Assembly (NCBI GenBank): GCA_938001965.1 | Contig: CALLBC010000103.1 | Location: 1-46,503 of the forward strand | Reading direction: 5' to 3' | Source: an uncultured Bdellovibrionales bacterium | Lineage (GTDB): Bacteria; Bdellovibrionota; Bdellovibrionia; Bdellovibrionales; UBA1609 | Length of the DNA stretch: 46,503 bases | Shown here: positions 29,831 to 38,666 of the stretch, piece after piece | How the letters are laid out: each line of letters begins with the position of its first letter | Position numbering within the stretch: the stretch's first letter is position 1 | Made by a program: the position numbers and the translations under genes | The notes under the pieces: generated by a model | What the model was told of the DNA's origin: nothing | Database searches by the model: none | The model's input: the letters and a program-made list of their open reading frames with translations, nothing else

Positions 29831-30364
29831 TCACTCATAATTAAAAAGGTATGTGGTAATTACTTGTTTATTTTGTATTTCATAAGTTTCTATGGTTGGC
29901 GACAGTAGCTTAAGCCGGTTTTCAATGGCCCATTCACTAGCCTTAGGGTAAACCACAAATGGTCCAATTGCTGGGGAGCCAGTAAATGTGGCTACAATAT
30001 ACTTTTTTGCTGGTAAGGTTCTTTGCTCAAAATCTAGAGGGAGTTTTGCTTTTGGGATGGCCTCTTTAATAATGCAACCGCCTTCACTTTTTAAACGATC
30101 TGCATCGGTCTCTTTAGGGTCATCTATATATAAGCCAAAGCTTGTGAAGCACTCAATATCATTTTTAGCAGTCCAGGTTTCAACTTGTTCAATCACAGGC
30201 GAGATTTTATGATAAGGACCAAAATGTTTTTTATATAAAATGTGTAGGGCAGGGCGGTCTTTTATTTCCACTTGTACATCTTTATAGGCACCAAGTTTAA
30301 AATAAAGTGAAATAGCAACTGTTGCTATTCCACCAAATAAGAATATAAAAAACCATTTTATCAT
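29831..30364 (-). CDS. Membrane-anchored GyrI-like (AraC effector-binding) domain protein, TEX264-like architecture
   Basis: N-terminal TM helix, then YHKISPVIEQVETWTAKN..CFTSFGLYIDDPKETDADRLKSEGGCII..TFTGSPAIGPFVVYPKASEWA. Confidence 0.7.
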   Translation of the reverse strand: MIKWFFIFLFGGIATVAISLYFKLGAYKDVQVEIKDRPALHILYKKHFGPYHKISPVIEQVETWTAKNDIECFTSFGLYIDDPKETDADRLKSEGGCIIKEAIPKAKLPLDFEQRTLPAKKYIVATFTGSPAIGPFVVYPKASEWAIENRLKLLSPTIETYEIQNKQVITTYLFNYE

Positions 30365-30367
30365 TAT

Positions 30368-30865
30368 TTAAATTTCTTCATCTTCCCAGAATTGGTCTTG
30401 CTCTATAATCATATTAGTGCCAGGTAGTATTTCCATCAGCTTAAGGTGTTTACGATGTCTTTTAAAGTCTTCAGTGATTATTCTTGCGCCAATTGTGCGG
30501 TCTGGAGCACCTGTTTCTAAATCACCACCAAAGTGAATAAATAATGAGTGCATAAACATTTTCATTTTGTAAGTTTGGAAAATGTGAGCCACAGTTTCAA
30601 ATTTTTCAGGAGTAACAGCAATGGAGAATTTATCAATATTTTTAAATTTAGAGTTCTTTCTAACCGAATCTGATTTGATAGCAGAAAAAATTGTCATGGC
30701 TGTATTGTCGTCATTACATTTTAACTCTCCATAACCAGTATATAAATAATTAGCATCGGTTGATTTTTCAAAATCAACTTTTACAGTGCATGTAGTAAGA
30801 TCACTCATTGCAAAAGTATTATAAGAAAATACAATAGAAACAAGTATTACGATTAATTTAAGCAT
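30368..30865 (-). CDS. Hypothetical exported protein
   Basis: Signal peptide MLKLIVILVSIVFSYNTFA; no recognised domain. Confidence 0.6.
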   Translation of the reverse strand: MLKLIVILVSIVFSYNTFAMSDLTTCTVKVDFEKSTDANYLYTGYGELKCNDDNTAMTIFSAIKSDSVRKNSKFKNIDKFSIAVTPEKFETVAHIFQTYKMKMFMHSLFIHFGGDLETGAPDRTIGARIITEDFKRHRKHLKLMEILPGTNMIIEQDQFWEDEEI

Positions 30866-31087
30866 GGTAATTCTCCATTAGTTTAAAGATTCTTAATAGC
30901 ACAAAGTTTAGCAAATACTAGTGTCATTGTAAATTTATAGCTTATAGAGGCTCTAGGGGTTATAAATAATACTGTTGCAACTAAGCAAAGATCTAAATTG
31001 TGAATTCTATAAGAGAGTTAAGGCCAGGAATAGAAAGATGTTGTTTGCAGCTGTAACCTACTGATTTTATTGTTTATTTATGTAACT

Positions 31088-31639
31088 TTAATTGATCCAC
31101 TTAATTGAACAGCCCATTGATGGCGTTTGTTCAAAATCAGGCTTAGTGCCAGTGAGTTGAGCCTCTAAGTGGAGTTTGAGATCTTCTCTTGTAACAGAGT
31201 TAGGGTCTCGCCATGAATTATCCAGCTGACCTCTGTAAAAGAGCTTGTCGCTTTGATCAAATGCAAAAATATCAGGCGTGCAAACAGCTCCAAAGGCTTT
31301 GGCCACCTCTTGAGTCTCGTCATAAAGGTAAGGAAATTCGTAATTCTTGTCATGCCAAGATTTTTTAATATTTTCAAAGGAGTCTTCAGGGTAGTCAGAG
31401 GCATCATTTGAACAAATGCCAACAAAAATAATATTTCGATCTTTTAGTTGTTTGTACAAACTAATAATACGTTCTTCAATGGCCTTTACATAAGGGCAGT
31501 GATTGCAAATAAAAAAGAAAACTTTAAGGTCGTATTTATGGAAATCAGTATTTGAATAGTTTTTACCAGAAACAGCTGGTAAGTTGAATTCGGGTAATTT
31601 GAAGTTGCTGTCTTGGCCAGGGCTGTACAATAGAGCCAT
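31088..31639 (-). CDS. Thioredoxin-family / redoxin protein
   Basis: FFICNHCPYVKAIEERI...GICSNDASDYPEDSFENIKKS...GAVCTPDIFAFD...YRGQLDNSWRDP. Confidence 0.9.
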   Translation of the reverse strand: MALLYSPGQDSNFKLPEFNLPAVSGKNYSNTDFHKYDLKVFFFICNHCPYVKAIEERIISLYKQLKDRNIIFVGICSNDASDYPEDSFENIKKSWHDKNYEFPYLYDETQEVAKAFGAVCTPDIFAFDQSDKLFYRGQLDNSWRDPNSVTREDLKLHLEAQLTGTKPDFEQTPSMGCSIKWIN

Positions 31640-32361
31640 TATAGGTCTCTCCAGGATATGGTCTCTTTTTCTGTGACTAAGTCACCTTGATCGGTAATCT
31701 CAATATAAATTTCTTTTTTAAATGGATTGGCATTAAGAGCTTCAAGGAGTTGATCTCTATTTTCCTCAGAGATTTTAATTTGTTCAGACTGTTCAATGGC
31801 AGAATCAAAATTAGCTTTTAGTTCATTTAAAAATGATAACCATTGCTCATTGGAGAATGACTTCTTATCACCCAGGAAGTCCAATAGATGAGAAGACGTC
31901 TGTATTTCTTCAGGGCTTGAAAATACATTAAACCCTAAGCCAACAAGTATAAAGGTTTCGTCTCCTTGGCTAATTGTTTCAATTAATAGCCCAGCTACTT
32001 TTTTATCATTTATAAAGCAATCGTTTGGAGCTTTAAGGCTCCATGCTAAGCTTGACCATGTGCTCTTACAGGCTTGTAATAAGGAGAGTCCCATTAGTGC
32101 CGGTAAAAAATGCTGTGGTGTTGTATTGCATTTATAGACCCAGGTGCTTAATAAGGAGTTGCGCTCACTTGGGTTTGTCCAAGTATTTTCACCGCGTCCT
32201 CTGCCCTTGGTCTGCCAATTAGTAACATATAACTTAAAGTCCTCAATAGTTTCAACTTCTTGTTTTGCAACATCATTTGTGCTTGTAGTCTCATCTTTGA
32301 ACCAATGGCGCAGTTGCTTTTCTCGGGCCCAAGTAATTGTTTGGTTAGAAATAGTTTGCAT
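31639..32361 (-). CDS. birA: Biotin-[acetyl-CoA-carboxylase] ligase, no N-terminal HTH
   Basis: TNWQTKGRGRGENTW, LKAPNDCFINDKKVAGLLIET, VGLGFNVF. Confidence 0.92.
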   Translation of the reverse strand: MQTISNQTITWAREKQLRHWFKDETTSTNDVAKQEVETIEDFKLYVTNWQTKGRGRGENTWTNPSERNSLLSTWVYKCNTTPQHFLPALMGLSLLQACKSTWSSLAWSLKAPNDCFINDKKVAGLLIETISQGDETFILVGLGFNVFSSPEEIQTSSHLLDFLGDKKSFSNEQWLSFLNELKANFDSAIEQSEQIKISEENRDQLLEALNANPFKKEIYIEITDQGDLVTEKETISWRDL

Positions 32362-33186
32362 TTAATTCTCCCACTGAAATAGTAAGCTGTAATCGGCATT
32401 GGGTGGGGAATGAGTTAATGCGCCAATACTAATAAAATCTACACCAACTTCGGCCACAGCTTTAACTCTGTCGATGGTCATATTGCCACTTGCCTCTGAT
32501 TGAATATTATCTGGAATAATTTTAACAGCAGCAGCCATGTCTTCATTGGACATATTATCTAACATTAGTCTTTGGATGTCGAACTGACATGCTCTTTTAA
32601 CTTCATCTAGGTCTTTAACTTCAATTTCTATAAAGCCAGTATTTTTCTCTATAGCGCATTCAATAGACTTTTCAAGGCTCCCAGCCATATAAATATGATT
32701 TTCTTTAATTAGTATTTTGTCAGACAAACTCATTCTATGGTTTGTTCCGCCTCCGTCGGCCACAGCCTTTTTTTCTAACTTTCGGAAGCCAGGTAAAGTT
32801 TTACGTGTATCTAAAATTTTACAATTAGTATGTTTAATCTCATTTACAAATTCGCGTGTAAAGGTGGCAATACCAGATAATCTTCCTAAAAAATTTAGAG
32901 CTATTCGTTCAGCCTTTAAGACTGGTATTAAGTTTCCAGAGATAGTGGCAACAGTTTGTTTGTTTAAGATTTCATCACCATCTTGAAAGAACCACTTTAG
33001 TTCTGCTTGTGGTGCGATTTTTTCCATTGTCATTTGAAAACAATCTTTGCCAGACAGTACAAGATCTTGCTTGGCAATAAGATGGGCAATTCCATTCTTA
33101 CTAGTTATGTTTAATGAGTCGGTAGTTACATCGCCATCGGGGATGTCTTCTTGAATAGCTAGATTTAATATTTGATAAAAGTTCAC
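32362..33186 (-). CDS. nadC: Nicotinate-nucleotide pyrophosphorylase (carboxylating)
   Basis: QEDIPDGDVTTDSL, NFLGRLSGIATFT, ILDTRKTLPGFRKLEKKAVADGGGTNHRMSLSD, EASGNMTIDRV. Confidence 0.97.
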   Translation of the reverse strand: MNFYQILNLAIQEDIPDGDVTTDSLNITSKNGIAHLIAKQDLVLSGKDCFQMTMEKIAPQAELKWFFQDGDEILNKQTVATISGNLIPVLKAERIALNFLGRLSGIATFTREFVNEIKHTNCKILDTRKTLPGFRKLEKKAVADGGGTNHRMSLSDKILIKENHIYMAGSLEKSIECAIEKNTGFIEIEVKDLDEVKRACQFDIQRLMLDNMSNEDMAAAVKIIPDNIQSEASGNMTIDRVKAVAEVGVDFISIGALTHSPPNADYSLLFQWEN

Positions 33187-33191
33187 GGAGA

Positions 33192-34214
33192 TTAGTAAGT
33201 TCCTATGTCGTTTTTTTGATTTGCCATTAGGCGTTTAATTTCTTTTTCAATAAGCTGAGTCGCCAATTCGGGTACAACTTTCCAAACGGCCTGTTCAATA
33301 ATGGTTTTAGCCTCAGTTCTAATAATTTCTCTAATTTCTTCTTCGCTTGGAGTGTAGCTAGAATGATCGAACTCACTAACACTGGTTGATACATTTTCAA
33401 GGGGGTGATCTGCAATAGAGTCATTATCAAGTTCAAGGGCAGGAGGAGTTGCATTAGTAAACTCTTGGTGAGATTCATTGATGCGTTGATTAACCACAGT
33501 ATCAATTTTAGTCTTAATCTCATCAAACGGAATATCTTCATCAGCGATATCAAGATCAGGTGATAAGCTGATCCCGGTACCAGTTGTTTCTGTGAGTGGT
33601 TTTTGTACCCAGCCTGGTTCAGTGTCATCTTCTTCTGAGATAAGTGAGTTATCAAGCTCACGTAATTCTTTAGCAGAATCAGTTTTAAGTTTTATATCTA
33701 AACTCACTTCTTCAAACTGATCTGTCACTTCGACAAGAGAGTCTTTAGGTAATTCCGGAGCAATTGATAGCTTTGGAGTTGAAGGTTTATCATTATTGAT
33801 ATTGGCATCAGGCATTTGTAAAAAACTAGAAAGCACTTGCTTACTAGTTTTAGGAACTAACTTATTAATGAGAGCGCGGAGAGTTTGTACATCAAAAGGT
33901 TTTTCAATTTGAGCATTAGCGCCAGAGGCTTGATATTTATCTTTGTCTAATGTTAAAAAACTACTCCACATTAAAACCACTGGAGTATTGGCAAACTCAG
34001 GTAAACTTTTTAAATCACCAGAAACATCATAGCCACTTTTTTTCTGCATGAGTATGTCAATAAAGATAATATCAGGATTATTTTGTTGAGCCACCGGTAA
34101 AACACCATCACCAGATTGTACAGCGATAACCTCAACAGCATGGTCTTGTAATGCCAATTGAAAAACTTTTTTAATGGTACTGCTTTCGTCAGCTAGGAGT
34201 ACTTTTAAAGACAT
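33192..34214 (-). CDS. REC-domain protein with long acidic linker and C-terminal amphipathic helix
   Basis: REC (LLADESSTIKKVFQLAL, IIFIDILMQKKSGYDV, QIEKPFDV); C-terminal EEIREIIRTEAKTIIEQAVWKVVPELATQLIEKEIKRLM. Confidence 0.85.
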   Translation of the reverse strand: MSLKVLLADESSTIKKVFQLALQDHAVEVIAVQSGDGVLPVAQQNNPDIIFIDILMQKKSGYDVSGDLKSLPEFANTPVVLMWSSFLTLDKDKYQASGANAQIEKPFDVQTLRALINKLVPKTSKQVLSSFLQMPDANINNDKPSTPKLSIAPELPKDSLVEVTDQFEEVSLDIKLKTDSAKELRELDNSLISEEDDTEPGWVQKPLTETTGTGISLSPDLDIADEDIPFDEIKTKIDTVVNQRINESHQEFTNATPPALELDNDSIADHPLENVSTSVSEFDHSSYTPSEEEIREIIRTEAKTIIEQAVWKVVPELATQLIEKEIKRLMANQKNDIGTY

Positions 34215-34245
34215 ATTTAAAGTTACAGCCAGCCATCTCGAACAG

Positions 34246-34650
34246 TCAACTAGTCTTTACAATTATATCTAACCACTTCTTAGGAGGTTCAATAAGTTTT
34301 CTCGTCACCATGTCAAATATGCCATATCTGATATCTGCTTTACATGCAGTTATGTCAGTTCCAGAAATAAGCATATGCTGCCTCAGTAGGCCAACCTTAC
34401 TCTTGAATTCAATAAACTTTGTGTGAACTTCAATATTTTGCCTGGCCGTGAGTTCTTTAAGGTAATCCACATTAATTGATAAAATAACAGGAGATTGTTG
34501 ATTTTTTTTAATGTCGGCTAGGGAATAACCATTATCAAAAAGCAATTGCCACCTTGCTTGTTCATAAATACGGACGTAGGTGGCGTTATTTACATGGCCA
34601 ACAAAGTCTAAATCTGTTTCTTGGATTGTGTATTTAAAAATGTGGCTCAT
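34246..34650 (-). CDS. Acyl-CoA thioesterase (4HBT hotdog fold)
   Basis: YTIQETDLDFVGHVNNATYVRIYEQARWQLL. Confidence 0.88.
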   Translation of the reverse strand: MSHIFKYTIQETDLDFVGHVNNATYVRIYEQARWQLLFDNGYSLADIKKNQQSPVILSINVDYLKELTARQNIEVHTKFIEFKSKVGLLRQHMLISGTDITACKADIRYGIFDMVTRKLIEPPKKWLDIIVKTS

Positions 34651-34850
34651 GGGTGGACCTTCTTAATTGTTCTGAACTTTGGTGGCCATCACTATATAAA
34701 TAAGTGCCCTAAATGACTATAAAATTATTTCTACAAAATTTTCTCCAAGTCTTAAAAATTCTAAATTTTCCTCTTGAACTCAAGTAGGCACTAGGAGGGG
34801 CTACTCTTTGGCTGTAGAGTTTACAAACAATTCATTTTTATTAGGAGCGT

Positions 34851-34856
34851 TATAAT
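34851..34856 (+). promoter_or_regulatory. Candidate -10 element (TATAAT) upstream of the repetitive secreted protein
   Basis: Exact TATAAT; no convincing -35 at canonical spacing. Confidence 0.3.
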
Positions 34857-34983
34857 CGCTATGATAAAACCCAGCTGTTCATTTAACTAATAAAACCCCT
34901 GTTTTAGGCCTCTTAGATATGGTGCGCCAGTGGCTTTACTAGTTGAATAAATGTTCAAATTTAACAACCTTAGGAGGGTTAAA

Positions 34984-36015
34984 ATGACTAAAACAACTAT
35001 AGTGGCTGTAATTGCTGCATTAGGTTTAAGTGTACCTGCTTCTGCTCACAACTTGTCAGCAATGAGTAAAAATGCTTCTACAAATGTATCTGGAGTTTTC
35101 GCTCCATCAATAAATGTTATTATGAAAGGTGTTAACAGCCTTTTAGACAGCACTGCAAGACAAGTAAGCCAAGACACAGTTGCTCTTTCTTACAACGCTA
35201 GCAAAACTGCTTATAACTCTACTGTAAAAGTATCTAGAGGTACTTGGACTCTTTCAACTAACACATCTGCAGCGATCGTTACTCCAATTTGGGAAGTAAG
35301 TAAAACTTCTGCTAAGTCTGCTCAAAACTCTACTAACTTAATCTTCAAAAAAGTTGTTGGTTTTTCTGCAAACACTTCTGAGGCTGCTGTTCAGTCTGGT
35401 AAGATGATTGCTGACGTTGCTTCTGAGTACGGTACTGCTTCTGCTGATGCTGCTAGCTTTGCTTGGAACTCTACTAAAAACGGTCTTTCATTAGCTGCAA
35501 ACTCTGCTAGAAAAGCTGTTGTTGTAACTGTTAACGGTTCAAAAGCTGTTGCTACTTGGACCTCTGCTCAAGTTGTAAAGGGTAGTACTGTTGCAAAAGT
35601 TTCTGGTAACAAAACTTCAAACTTAACTGCTATGGTTTCTGCTAAGTTTGTAAATGCTTTAAAGAGCACTGTTGCTGCTGGATCTGAAGTTGCTGAAACT
35701 TCTGCTGATTTATTAATCGATGCTGCTGGGTCTGTAAGTGGTCTTACTGTATCAATTGTTAAAGCTTCAGGACAAACTGCTAGTTCAGCTTACGCTGGTT
35801 CAAAAGCTGTTACTGGTGCAATGTGGCTTGTGGTTACTGCTGGATCTACTGATTCTTATGCTAAATTCTCAGAAGGAGAATTCTCTGCAGCTTCAGAAGT
35901 TTTATTAATGCTTCCTTTACAGTCTGTAAAAGGTGCTTCTGCAGTTAGTACTTCTACTAAAAAAGACGACGAATTAGGTGAGGGTGATATCCCTGATACT
36001 AAAAAAGGTAACTAA
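34984..36015 (+). CDS. Quasi-repetitive Ala/Ser/Thr/Asn-rich secreted protein
   Basis: SD aggaggg plus ATG 34984; signal peptide MTKTTIVAVIAALGLSVPASAHN; repeated NAS/NST/SA helices; codons strongly GCT/TCT/ACT/AAC biased. Confidence 0.8.
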   Translation: MTKTTIVAVIAALGLSVPASAHNLSAMSKNASTNVSGVFAPSINVIMKGVNSLLDSTARQVSQDTVALSYNASKTAYNSTVKVSRGTWTLSTNTSAAIVTPIWEVSKTSAKSAQNSTNLIFKKVVGFSANTSEAAVQSGKMIADVASEYGTASADAASFAWNSTKNGLSLAANSARKAVVVTVNGSKAVATWTSAQVVKGSTVAKVSGNKTSNLTAMVSAKFVNALKSTVAAGSEVAETSADLLIDAAGSVSGLTVSIVKASGQTASSAYAGSKAVTGAMWLVVTAGSTDSYAKFSEGEFSAASEVLLMLPLQSVKGASAVSTSTKKDDELGEGDIPDTKKGN

Positions 36016-36037
36016 TAACCTTTAAAGCAAAAAGTTC

Positions 36038-36067
36038 TGGGAGCCTGTAGCTCCTAGGCTTTTTTGT
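36038..36067 (+). terminator. Intrinsic terminator after the repetitive protein gene
   Basis: ggagc-ctgta-gctcc / agcct...aggct stem followed by TTTTTT. Confidence 0.65.
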
Positions 36068-36114
36068 TTTTTTAAATTTCTTAACTACCTACTAATTAAG
36101 AAATTTAAAAAAAC
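36066..36114. repeat. Perfect 19-bp inverted repeat (hairpin)
   Basis: gtttttttaaatttcttaa (36066-36084), 11-nt loop, ttaagaaatttaaaaaaac (36096-36114). Confidence 0.85.
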
Positions 36115-36152
36115 ATCAAAAAATAAATTAACTTTAACTTTTGGTGGTTTCC

Positions 36153-37625
36153 ATGTTTCAAAAAATATTCTTAGGCATTACTTTAATTTTAGCTCAAATT
36201 TCAATGGCATTTGCTAGTACATCTGTACCATACACATGTCCACAAATTAAAAGACATACTGATCAAGTGCAATGGAAGTGTCTAGAGCAAGCATCAGACA
36301 CATTGGTTTATAAAGCTCAAATGATGTCACAGTTGTTATTAGAGCAGATTGAAAAAATTGAAGCACAGCTTGGTGAGCCACAAGATGTATTTTTTATTGC
36401 CCGAGCTGGCTCATCCATGAATGGTTTTGATCAATTAAGGTCACATGATGAAAATGGAAATCGCATTAGTCTAGATGAAATATTTAATTATGGTGTTAGC
36501 AAGATGCCGAACAAGAGCTTAGATAAGTCTGCTTATGAGCTTTACCTGTCTAGGAATCCAGTAATTAGCCATGATTACCAAACGGCCATTAATCATTCTC
36601 GTGGCAGGATATCAAAAAAGTATATTGATAAAAAGCGCCCAAAACTTAAGTACTCCCATGGAGGAATTTTATTTAGAACACCAGAAGGCGTTTGGAATAT
36701 ATACCATGAGTTAATGCCTTGTAATGAAACTAGAAAAGCCTATTTATTTCAAGATTCAGCAATGTCTGGAACTTCTTCATTTTTTGTTGATAAGCCTCAT
36801 AAATACATTGGCTTAGTGATTCCATTAAATAAAGAAATTCAAAAAAGAATTATTAAAAATTTAAGTAATAAAGAAGAGTTTATGGCAAGAGGCCCAGTTT
36901 ATAGAGCCATGTCTAACCCCTGGCAAGCTGACACTTCAAATTCAAACTCATTCCCTTTAGAAATGATTGAGTACGCGAATATGCCAGAAAGACAATATAA
37001 AGATTTAAGTCTAATGTACAAGTTTGCCGCTAAAAAACGTGATCAATTTTTAGATAAAAGACGTCAAGAGCTTGGTGTTGATAGACTGTCTGTTGCCCAG
37101 ATGAAGCATATTGAAACTAAGGATGAAGAGTATAAAAAGGTTTGCCGTCCAGATTATGCCGTCAGAAAAGAGGTGGTTAGGAGCTATGCTCAAAATGGTT
37201 ATGAGCCAACAAAAATTGTTTTTGATACATCATTAAACTTTAAAAATGGTTTGAAAAATATGTTTAAAGATTTATTTGAGTCAGTAAAGGTTTCATTTAT
37301 ACCATTGGTTGGTGAGCATATTAGACCAAGTAAAGCCACTTATGCTGAGCATATCAAATTAGGTGTTGGAGAGGCAGTTTCTGTTTATTCAATTTGGCAG
37401 TACTTAGAGCGTCAAAAATTAATTCACCCAAATGCAGATTCAAGTTTATTTGAAATTCCTGAACTGGATTACAAGACAGCTAAAAGGATGGTGCCAGTTG
37501 TTGAAGGAAATATCTCTTTATTTGTTGATCCTGATAAGCAAGATGAGGAGTTTTCAAACTTTGACCGTGTTCTTGAAGAAATGAGAACAGGAAAGAGGTA
37601 CAGAGGTCAGAATAAACATAAGTAA
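36153..37625 (+). CDS. Exported DUF2145-like protein with C-terminal extension
   Basis: Signal peptide; YSHGGILFRTPEGVWNIYHELMPCNETRKAYLFQDSAMSGTSSFFVDKPHKYIGLVIPL resembles DUF2145. Confidence 0.7.
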   Translation: MFQKIFLGITLILAQISMAFASTSVPYTCPQIKRHTDQVQWKCLEQASDTLVYKAQMMSQLLLEQIEKIEAQLGEPQDVFFIARAGSSMNGFDQLRSHDENGNRISLDEIFNYGVSKMPNKSLDKSAYELYLSRNPVISHDYQTAINHSRGRISKKYIDKKRPKLKYSHGGILFRTPEGVWNIYHELMPCNETRKAYLFQDSAMSGTSSFFVDKPHKYIGLVIPLNKEIQKRIIKNLSNKEEFMARGPVYRAMSNPWQADTSNSNSFPLEMIEYANMPERQYKDLSLMYKFAAKKRDQFLDKRRQELGVDRLSVAQMKHIETKDEEYKKVCRPDYAVRKEVVRSYAQNGYEPTKIVFDTSLNFKNGLKNMFKDLFESVKVSFIPLVGEHIRPSKATYAEHIKLGVGEAVSVYSIWQYLERQKLIHPNADSSLFEIPELDYKTAKRMVPVVEGNISLFVDPDKQDEEFSNFDRVLEEMRTGKRYRGQNKHK

Positions 37626-37651
37626 AAGTATATTAAATTATAATTAACTTT

Positions 37652-37684
37652 AAAGGCCTACAATCACTGTAGGCCTTTTTTTAT
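37652..37684 (+). terminator. Intrinsic terminator
   Basis: aaaggcctaca-atcac-tgtaggccttt followed by T run. Confidence 0.85.
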
Positions 37685-37731
37685 CTGTAACATAATTGAC
37701 TATAGACAATGTATTTACTAATTATTAACTC

Positions 37732-38490
37732 ATGACAAAGCTATCAGTTTGTATCATATGCAAAAATGAAGAAGAAGTTATTGAGGCCTGTTTAAAATCA
37801 GTTTCATGGGCTGATGAAATAATTATTGTGGACTCTGGTAGTACAGACCAAACACTGGAAATAGCCAAAAAGTACACTGATAAAGTGTTTTTCAACAAAT
37901 GGCCGGGTTTTGGCCCGCAAAGACAAAAAGCAGAGGAGTTTGCAACCAACGAATGGCTTTTTGCCATTGATTGCGACGAAGTAGTGACTGATGAGCTTAA
38001 GCTGGAGATTCTAAGCCTACTTAAATCCAACTCTATGGATCCACAAAATGTATATTATATTAATCGATTAACAAAATTATTTGGTAAGTTCTTAAGGTTT
38101 GGAGAAATGCATCCGGATCGTATTGGTCGAATTTATAATAAAAACCACACAGGTTATGATGATATTTTAGTGCATGAAAAAGTAAAGGTGAAAAACTGTA
38201 AGATTATTCATTTAAAAGGTAAGTTACTGCACTTTTATAAAAGTACTTATGAGGATTATCAAAAAAAACTTTATAGGTATGCTCAAGATTCTGCTAATGA
38301 TAAGTTCCTTAAGGGAAAAAAATCTAACTATATTGATGCCATTTATAGAGCATTCCATGCCTTTGTAAAAAATTATATTTTTAAACTGGGTTTTTTAGAT
38401 GGAGTGCAAGGCTTTAAGATCGCTTGGTTTAGAGTAGTATATACCTTTGATAAATACGACTTATTAATTAAAAAATATAAAGCTAAGTAA
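37732..38490 (+). CDS. Family 2 glycosyltransferase (WaaE/KdtX-like)
   Basis: LSVCIICKNEEEVIEACLKSVSWADEIIIVDSGSTDQTLEIAKKY...NEWLFAIDCDEVVTDEL. Confidence 0.93.
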   Translation: MTKLSVCIICKNEEEVIEACLKSVSWADEIIIVDSGSTDQTLEIAKKYTDKVFFNKWPGFGPQRQKAEEFATNEWLFAIDCDEVVTDELKLEILSLLKSNSMDPQNVYYINRLTKLFGKFLRFGEMHPDRIGRIYNKNHTGYDDILVHEKVKVKNCKIIHLKGKLLHFYKSTYEDYQKKLYRYAQDSANDKFLKGKKSNYIDAIYRAFHAFVKNYIFKLGFLDGVQGFKIAWFRVVYTFDKYDLLIKKYKAK

Positions 38491-38544
38491 AAAAACCACA
38501 TTTGAAGGTATGGGTTTTAAATTTAACTTTTAATACTACTTTAT

Positions 38545-38625
38545 GTCACCCTGAGCGTAATTTGACGTCATCCTGAACGCATTGAAGGATCTAGCGCGAA
38601 GATCCTTCACTGCGTTCAGGATGAC
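38545..38625. repeat. Palindromic GTCATCCTGAACGCAxTGAAGGATC-type intergenic repeat plus degenerate half copy
   Basis: Arms gtcatcctgaacgcattgaaggatc (38567-38591) and gatccttcactgcgttcaggatgac (38601-38625), 24 of 25 complementary; partial gtcaccctgagcg at 38545-38557. Confidence 0.85.
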
Positions 38626-38666
38626 AGATCCAAAAACCTGGCCTATTCGAATTTTATACATTACAA

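Noticed and set aside
33227-33661. 144-aa minus-strand ORF
   Set aside because: Alternative frame within the REC-domain gene; no domain and no SD support
34984-36015. Possible tandem DNA repeat, CRISPR-like or phase-variable tract
   Set aside because: Repetition is at the degenerate protein level; no identical DNA repeat units or spacers visible
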